NCBI GenBank assembly: GCA_025345505.1
Contig: JANVCC010000073.1
Coordinates: forward strand, 1,857,075 to 1,921,074
Length of the DNA: 64,000 nt
Reading direction: 5' to 3'
Source: Todiramphus chloris collaris
Lineage: Eukaryota; Chordata; Aves; Coraciiformes; Alcedinidae
Of this stretch, positions 40,301 to 49,300 are shown in pieces. Below the pieces are notes generated by a model that was not told the origin of the DNA, did no database searches, and saw nothing but the letters and a program-made list of their open reading frames with translations. The position numbers and the translations under genes are program-made. The first letter of the stretch is position 1. Each line of letters opens with the position of its first letter.

Positions 40301-43300
40301 GTGTGCCTGTAATGTTCTGGTTGCCTTCTGGGCAGGAAGGTGCTATGTGTAGGGTTTGAGAAGTCTTCAAGAGAAGACTTCAAGAGAAGCATGGCCAGCA
40401 GGTCGAGGGAGAGGATTCTCCCCCTCTACTCAATTCTGGTGAGACTCCAGCTGCAGCACTGCGTCCAGTTCTGGAGCCCCTGTCACAGGAAGGCTATGGA
40501 TGTGCTGGAACGTGTCCAGAGAAGGGCCACCAGGATGATCAGAGGGCTGGAGCACCTCTGCTATGGGGAAAGACTGAGAGAGTTGGGTTTGTTCAGTCTG
40601 GAGAAGAGAAGGCTCTGGGGAGACCTTCTTGTGGCCTTCCAGTATCTGAAGGGGCTACGAGAAAGCTGGGGAGGGACTTGTTAGGCTGTCGGGCAGTGAT
40701 AGGACTGGAGGGAATGGATTAAAACTAGAGAGAGGTCGATTCAGGTTGGACATTAGGAAGAATTTCTTCCCCATGAGGGTGGTGAGACACTGGCACAGGT
40801 TGCCCAGAGAGGTGGTGGAAGCCCCATCCTTGGAAGTGTTTCAGCCCAGGCTGGCTGGGGCTGTGAGCACCCTGCTCTAGTGGGAGGGGTCCCTGCCCAT
40901 GGCAGGGGGGTTGGAACTGGAGGGATCTTTAAGGTCCCTTCCGACCCTGACAATTCTATGATTTTCTTAACCACCTTCCTCCTACCAACCACTCCAGACT
41001 CGCCAAAACAAAAACAACTCAAATATGGAACCTTTCCCCTGCCTGGACACAGTTCCTGGGTTTGCTCTTATGTTTTTGTGGTTGGTTTGGGTTGGTTGTT
41101 AGTGGTCAGTTTTCCAGATGTTGCCAACAACAACCCAAAGAAGAGTTTCCTTAAGCGAAGGAATCTGCTGGGAATTGGTTGTTAAAATTCTCTCTCCTCA
41201 TTCCTCTGCCTTCGAAGGTCCTGGGAGACCACGGCAGCAAGCCCCAGCCCCCCCAGCAGCCCCAGCAACCATCGCAGCCCCAGCAGCCGCCTCAGCAGCA
41301 GCCGTTCGCGCCCCCGGCGGGCCCGCCGCCTCCCCCGCTCGCTGGGCCTCCCCCACCACACTTCCTCCACCCTCCTCCCCCGGTGACTTCTGTTCCTCCT
41401 CCCCTGCATCCTCCAGGTACGTGTCCAGCGAACCAAAGGTTTCATGGTGAAATGCTGTGGGGCAGTCCAGCAATCAGGTGGTGGGTCCTTGGACTTGGCT
41501 GATCTTTGTTCAGTGTTTCTGTCGACCTGTTTAACGTTTGTCTTGAATAGCAGTGTCAAAAATAGCAGCTGTTCCTTGGCGGGGGGGAACCTCCAGGCTT
41601 TGTTTCCATGAGAGCACCTTTTGGTGCTCCCAATTGCTTTGCTTTATTGATAAATGTAAAGAAATGAGTTCCTCTTTATCTATGGGGGAAGCTGAGAAGG
41701 TAGAAATTGCTCTCCTGGGTCAGATCAGGGTCCTGTCTGGCTGTGACTGATTCCAAATGTTTTAAGGGTGTTGCTGGAGTTGGAAGTTCTACAACAGCAG
41801 CTCTAACAAAAGATTTTCCTCCCAATCCTGGTCAGTTCTTAGTTGGTTTATGCCTTGAAATACCAAGATTTGTATCTTCCTGTGTTTGTTTTCTGTGCGT
41901 TTGATTGAACCAGCTGCTACTGCTGGATGATTCTTCCTGCTCCCAGCAGAGTCTAATGTCCAGCAGAGACATGAGAGCAGCGCTTCATTTTAAAAGCAAA
42001 ATCTGAGTCATTTAAATGAGGTCTTCACCATGGGTTTCTAAGCCCCTGGGTTGTGGTCAGCCCTCAGGGTTGGCATGTTCTGGTGCTCTGACCAATAGCC
42101 AGATGGGTTTGTCTTGGGCTAAGAGCCCTTGACAAGACCCTGTCAGGTAAATCCCATATCTGCAGGGGTGCCCTTTGCCCCTGCAGTCAGCAGCTGAGGC
42201 CTCAAGCCTCAGTGAGATAGTGGAGATGAAATTCCCAAGTGTTTTTCTTTTGTTGCCTTGAGCACCACGTTCCAGAACAGTTTGACTGTGTCTTCTCTGT
42301 GTGTGGTAACACAGTTTCCACAGAGCTTCCTAATCTGCTTCTCCACATCTGCAGTGTGGAGGAGGCCAGTAGTATTCTTCCTGGAACTTTGTGACTGGAA
42401 AGGCCAGGTACTTATGGTCATGCAGCATGTCCAGGAGCATTTTTCTGCTGGCTCTTTTCAGGGCAAGTTTACAGACGTGCCGACCGTGGCCTGCGTCGTG
42501 TTTTTCTGCCTTCACTCCCTCCTAAGCCTGCACATCTTCGGATCCAACGGGTGTTGTGTCTGTGCCTCTCTGGCTTAAACAGTGCACCCAGATTGAAGCA
42601 AGGGCCACGCTGGGCTGTCCTTGGTCCTGTGGGCAGCAGCCAGGTTCTGAGAGGTCCCCAGAACCACGTCAGGCAGTAACTCCTGTCTCATGCACTACCT
42701 GCACGTGCAGAAGAATAAAAAAAGAAAGACAGTCAAGACTTTTAGTCCAAGGAGGATTGTTAGTGCAGTGCTTGCTGGTGGACCATGGGAGCTCTTCCTA
42801 CTGCCTTTCCTTAAAATGACTGCCAAAATGAGCATAAAATGCTCACTTTTTCAGTTGTTGACCACCAAGCAAAAGGACACACTGGAGTCTGCAGCAGGTT
42901 CTCCTCTCCAGCTCCTTCAGTCGTTCTCAAGGCTGAATCAATTGTTTGTGTGTTGACACGTGGCAAAAAAGGAACTCTCCAGTGCAAGACAGCAGCAACA
43001 TTTACAATTATAACATAAAGAAGTCCTCGTTTGAGAAAACAATATAGTTAATAGGCTTGTTACTGCTTAAGAGCACCAATTTTTCTGCTGGTTTCTTTGC
43101 TCAACCAAGTGAAATATATTCCAAGTATGCTTGAGGTACAGCGATGACATGCTTCAGCTCTCACCCTCACTGGTTTTCCTTGTTTATCTCCATAGGTCTG
43201 CCACCACCGGGTCCTATTCCAGGTAGGTGTTAACTTGCTCTTAGTAACAGCAGTGATTCTGAGCGCAGAGATGGGCCCCATCTGGGTGTTTGGATTGGGT

Positions 43301-46300
43301 AACATGAGATGGGATGACACCGAGATCTATTTGAGAGCACAGTTAATTTAAGGCTAATAAACTCCAGTGCAGCATTGAACTCCAGCTGCTTCTCTTGCGT
43401 TCTGGACCTAAATAATAATCTGTAGGGCTTCTTGTTTTGCCTCTGAAGACCAATCTCGAAAGTGAAACGGAGAAATTCAGATGGCAAAAGCCACTTAGTT
43501 AGAATTGAAATGGTTCAGTTCTCGTTACGGGACTTGCACAGCAAAAGTCTGAGTGATAAATTGGTGCTTTGTAGAGGAATTGGGAGCATGAGACAGAGCA
43601 GAACAAAAGCCATTTCCTCCAGAAGCCTTTGCTCCCTGGTGTGCAGTGGAGATGGTGAATACTAATAAAGAAATGTAACAGCCAACCTCATGCATAAGTT
43701 AAGAACCGCGCTAATTCAGAGCTGCTATAAAACAGTTTCCTCCAGCTGCAATTATTTTTGGTTTTTCCTACTGGAAATTTTACCTAGTCCGGGGAAAACA
43801 AATGTAGCTGTTTGTGTAGCAGGCCCTGTGGAGCAATATTTCTGAGCAGGTGCTGCACATCTGAAAAGGGAAGGCTGGTGGTGACCTGGTCTTGACCGTT
43901 GGCATCGCAGAGCCCGGTTGCTAGTTGAGTGAATTCAGTTTAAATTTGTTGAGGAGGAGCTAGGTGGACGGAATGACCAGGGTGTTGCAAAGAACTCCCA
44001 CTTGAAGTAACTGGCTTGGAAAGGGAGATGAGGGAGGATAGCTGCTAATTATAATGGTGATGATCCACCACCATTAGAGTTAGGCGCTTTGAAGTGCTTG
44101 CCCTTGGTGAGCAGGTGTGATTGAAATGCTCTTGGCATTCCCTTTTATTGGAAGATCCTGGGAAACAGAGGGAGGAAGAAAAGCATCTAAGAGTGAGATG
44201 TGTTCCCCAACTTGTTCGCAGCAAAGGTTTCCACTGGCTGAGCTGGAGACTTCAGGTTACCTCTTTTTGCAGGGAGGGGTTCTCCTGCCCCGTGTTAGGT
44301 GTTCACAGCAGGAGGTGATGGATTGTCCTGTGTTGCCTCCATCTCCACTGACTTGGAAAGGAACCTGGAGCAACCAGGTTCAATGTAAATGACTGCAGCC
44401 GCTTCATGTGTTTGATATTTTTAAAGTGTCAGTCCATACAGGACCAAAAGGGTTAATATTTACTTCTTAATTAGTGTTTAAGATGTTTAAGCCAAAATAG
44501 AAGGTCGTTTTTCCTTTCTTTTCCTTCCTGTACTCCTACAGAGCTAACGTAGCTGTGGGGTTTTAATTTTGGTGGGAGATACATCCCTGAAGGAAAATGA
44601 TCCCACTTCAAACAGGGCCTTGGTTAGAGTAAAAAGATGCTTTAAATGCTTCTAACTGTAAACAGCAATGAAGCTTTGTTCCCTTGTGGCGAGCTGTGAG
44701 ATCTTTGTGATGATTTAAGCTTCTTGTGTCTAGGGCTGTTCCCACCTCCTCTGGCACCACCACCAGCTCTCCTCATTCCCACCTTGGATGGGTAAGACCA
44801 CACCTGGGCTGAGCCATGGGTGTGCAGCTCCTCCGGAGGGAGGGAAGGAGGTGGAAAAGGACCTGGGGGTTTTGGTTGACAGCTGGCTGAAGATGAGCCA
44901 GCATGTGCTCAGGTGGCCAAGAAGGCCACCAGCATCCTGGCTTGTGTCAGCACTGGTATGGCCAGCAGGACCAGGGCAGGGATCGTCCCTCTAGACTGGG
45001 GTCAGTTTTGGGCCCCTCACTCCCTGCAGGACCGAGGGGCTGGAGCGTGGCCAGAGAAGGGCAACGGAGCTGGGGAAGGGGCTGGAGCACAAGGGTGCTG
45101 AGGAGCAGCTGAGGGACCTGGGCTTGTTCAGCCTGGAGAGAAGGAGGCTGAGGGGAGACCTTCTGGCTCTGACAGCTCCTGACAGGAGGCTGGAGCCAGG
45201 GGGGTTGGGCTCTGCTCTCAAGGAACAAGTGACAGGACAAGAGGAACCAGCCTCAAGTTGCCCCAGGAGAGGTTTAGGTTGGAGCTGAGGAACAATTTCT
45301 TCCCCTCCAGGGCTGTCCCAGGCTGCCCAGGGCAGGGGTGGAATCCCTGTGACCCCTGGAGGGGTTTCCAAGCCATGGAGCTGTGGTGCTGAGGGACAGG
45401 GGTTTATGGTGCCCTGGCACTGCTGAGTTAATGATTTGACTTGATGATCTTAAAGGTCTTTTCCAAGCCAAACATTTCTATGGTAGGTCTAAAATCAGTG
45501 CCAGTTATTTTTAGTCCAGTCTTGGATTGGGAGGGGGGTGAGAGCAGAGTCTGCCCAGAATCCTCAGTACCTTTGGTGCAGCAGCTCCAGAAGCTGCAGC
45601 AAAGCAACTGCCCCTCTGTGTGTGTGTGTGTGTGTGGGTCTGAGAGTTTGCAAAGCAAAGGGAGAGAGATTCACCAAAATCATGAGCTTACACAAAAATG
45701 GGGAGAACTGGCAGGACAGACCTGCCTGCTGGGGGTCACTGGTGCCAGTAACGTGTGTCCTTCCCTCTCCAAAGCCAGCCAGCCAGCTACAACAACAGGC
45801 AGCCTCCTCCGTTCAGCTACAACTCTGCAGGTGAGTATGAGGATGATGGCAATCAAACTGCTTCTGTCTCTCTGGTGTTTGGTAGTTCAGGCTTTTCTCA
45901 AGCTGATGGACATCATGCTTGCTTTAACTTTAGGGTCCTGCTCGTGCCCCAGACTCTCCCAGTCACTAGGTGCACATACTGGGTTTGATCACTCAAAGCC
46001 TTTGGAAAGCTCAGTGTTTTGCAGCAGTGTTTTGTGGAGTGCTAAGCCTCCAGTCACAGTTTTCAGGGCAGATGCCCAGCAGCAGAGAAGCTTCTCCACG
46101 TGCCTCAGCAACACGTTCTTGTGCTTGTTGGCACGCGTGTGCTCACACTCGCACGCTGCCTCTTGCCCCCCCCCCTCAGCTTCGCATCTCCTCCTTCAGC
46201 TTTCCAATGCCCTCTGCAAATACCTGGCCTTGCTTGCGTCTTCCCGAGGGAAAAGGTGTCCACGTGTTCTTAGCCAACTGCTGAAAGTGGAAGGGGAGGG

Positions 46301-49300
46301 TGAGGATGGGAGGGAGCTGGCCCGTGGTTGTCCCCTTGGGTTAAGTTGTTCTTCCAGGGGTGCCTTTGGCAGGGGGGAGGCAGAGGATGCTGTTAACGCT
46401 TCAGACCAACGAGGATTCTGCTCTCTCGTGGCAGATTCAGGTTTCATCAGCTACCCACCCATCTCCACGTCCCACACGCCCTGGGTGACGACGGTGGACA
46501 AAGGCACGAGCAGTTCCAGCAGCAGCCATTGGGAGTACTCCGGCTCGAGGCGCGAGAGGGAGCGGGAGCGCGAGCGGGAGAGGGAGCGGGAGCGAGACAG
46601 AGACCGCACTCCGACCACCAGCGAATACAACAAGTGAGTGCTGCCTTTCAGCAGCTTCTGCTCCCACCTGCCCCGTCGGGAGCTCTGCCCTTGCCCTGGA
46701 GCCTGGGAAGTTGTTTGGTCAAGACATGGGATTACCGATTATACCCAGTTTAATTTTCTGAAGTGGCTGGGGAAGAGAGACTTCGGATCGATAACTAGAG
46801 GACGAACGAGGAGCCGGTGTCGCTGGCTGATCTCCCATGTCTGTTTTTCATTTAAATCCAGCAGAACCAGTTACGCTTGCTCTCCTCCTGTAATGTGAGG
46901 CCAGTAACTGAACTAGCCCCTCTCTGACCAGGCATTTCCCAGCACAGTGTGAGACACTGGTAGGAGCTGCTGCTTCTCCTCTTCTAAATACAGCTGTCAG
47001 ATCAAAGGCAAAGCCAGCTGTGCTTTGCTCAGCTCTTCTGTCGAGCCTTGCAGGGCAAGGAGTGCCCCGCACCGGCCGTCAGCTTGTGAGGTGTGGATCC
47101 CTGACGGGTGTTTCTGGGGGACAGCCACCGTGGTGGCAACCACTCTGCTCTCAGGCTGCAGCAGGGTGGGGAGCGCTGGGGCAGGGAAGCGTTCAGCCCC
47201 CCGGTGTTGATCCGGAGAGTTCAAATGAGGGCTGGGCTGCGAAGGCTTCTTTTAAAACCCATCATTTATTTTTTTTGTTCTGTCACAGGCAGCGTCAGTG
47301 TTTTGCGGGCTTGAGGCTCAGAAATATCAGTAGTTATTCAAAACATGGTCAGAATGCACATTCCTGGCAGAGGGTGCTGCCTGCCAGGGAACTTCCCAGC
47401 CTGGGCGCGGAGCAAATGGGGTGACTTGTTCCTGACCAATTTTCTTCCTTGCACGCTTGTGGGTGCTGAGTGGGATGGGGATGACCAGAGCAGAAGAAAA
47501 ACTTGCTGTGGTTTGGGGAGCTGAGACTCCCATGCTTCCTGAGCAGGTCGATGCTGCAGGCAAGCCCTGCAGTCAGCTCTCCAGGGCACATTGTTGGTGT
47601 TCCTGGGCACTTTTGAGAGTGCTGACCTCTAAGATTGGGCTTGGTGAAGCAGGACAGGGAGCCACGCTCGGTGGGGTCCCTTGGGGCACTTCCAGATGAT
47701 AGGTACTGGGTGTTTATTTGTCTGGCTTGTCTCCAGGAGTGTTAGGATGATGTTTCAGGAGTGTTAGGATGATGTTTCAGCCTTCCTTGCTCTGAGTCTG
47801 AATATTGTTTCCCATGGTGGGACTTGTTAACCCTTAAGCTTTCAGAAGTTGAGTAGGGACTATGAGATGTGGAGGGGAGGAGTGGGAGATGTATCTGAAT
47901 TTGGGGTGTATTGTGGATCAAATGAGGTGCCTTGAGCAGGTAGTTCAGGGTAGGCAGAAAGACCAGGTCAGCTCTGCTCACAATGTGAGTTTTTAAGCTC
48001 ATGGGAAAGAAAATAGTTCCTTGGTCTAACTCACACAAAAGAATTGCAGGTTCTCTGGGGTGATAGTGGTGCAAGGTAAAACCCAGCACCACGGGAGGCA
48101 GGATGATGAGGGGAGTGTGTTTCTGTTGAACAAGGCAGCTGGATGCCTTGGACATATTCCAGAAGGATTGTGAGGGCAAAAGCCCCAGGATGTTGGCCAC
48201 GTGCCTGCTGCGAAGGTACGAATCCAGAGAACAAATTTTGTAACTCCTTTGCCTTGAGAGGCCGGGAGGACACGGTGATAAGCGGCTCTTTGGGCTTATC
48301 AGCTGTATAATGGGCAAATGGAGAGGTTGTTTCTCTGGTGAGAAACTGGGATTGGGTCACCCCTCAGGTTCAAGAAGCAGGGGCAGCAGCTCATCGTTAA
48401 GTTTTTTCAGGAGCATCACCAATACCTCAGCCATACCTCAGAATGAGAGGTGACCAGATTTTGCTGGTGAGGATGGGGTTCCAGAGTCCCAAAAGCACGG
48501 CTCCCAGGTTTCAGGTCCAGGAGCTGTGGGTTCCTCTGCCTCACCTCTCCTCCCTCTGCCCCAGTGACGACGAGCGGTACCGCTACTACAGCCGGGAGCG
48601 CAGCTACGACTTCGAGCGCGACTACCGCCGGAGTCGAGACCGCAGCCGGGAGCGGGAGGATCGGCACCGAGAGCGCAGGCACCGGGACAAGGAGGAGAGC
48701 AGCAAACATAAGTCCTCCAGACGGTAAGAGCTGTCTGGGGTTCCGCTGGGCTGCTGATGGTGCCGTAGCTGCAGATAAGAGCTTGAGTGAACTGCTGGGT
48801 CACAGGATTCCTGTGAGCTGCTGCCCTCCTGCTGCCCAGGCAGGACAGAGTGTTTTCAGGCACGTAGCTGGGCAGGAGGTAGAAGCCTCAGTAGCAGGGA
48901 GAGGAATTCTTGGTGTTGGTAAGATCTCAGTGGGGCGAAGGAGAGGTTGCCCCGTGCTAAACATCCCATCAGAACAGCGGTGCTCCTGCTGTGGAGAAGG
49001 TACACAAAATAAAACACAAAACCAGAGAAGAAGCCTCAGCTTTCAGTATTGTCTGTTCCTGTGTGGAGAAGAACTTTCTTCAGCCTGTCATCCAAAACTC
49101 CCTCTCGGTGCAGGAGGCTGAGCACTGCATGGTGAGAGCTCTGCATGCAGGGCTGCTGATAGTGAGGGTGGTGATGATCTGAGCTAAGGTGAAATGCTTT
49201 TGGAGCAGAGCAGGATGTCCTAAAACTTCAGTTTTTCTAGGAAAAAATACTTATCTGCTACAGATGATTGTCCTGTGAGAACATCCTTCCAGCAAAGCCT

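Noticed and set aside
40340-40684. 114-codon plus-strand open frame
   Set aside because: It is the degraded end of the CR1 reverse-transcriptase frame, not a host gene.
45441-46637. 398-codon plus-strand open frame
   Set aside because: Joins CR1 tail, intron 12, exon 13, intron 13 and exon 14. Consensus splice sites and FIP1 family similarity show that only 45775-45830 and 46435-46633 are coding.
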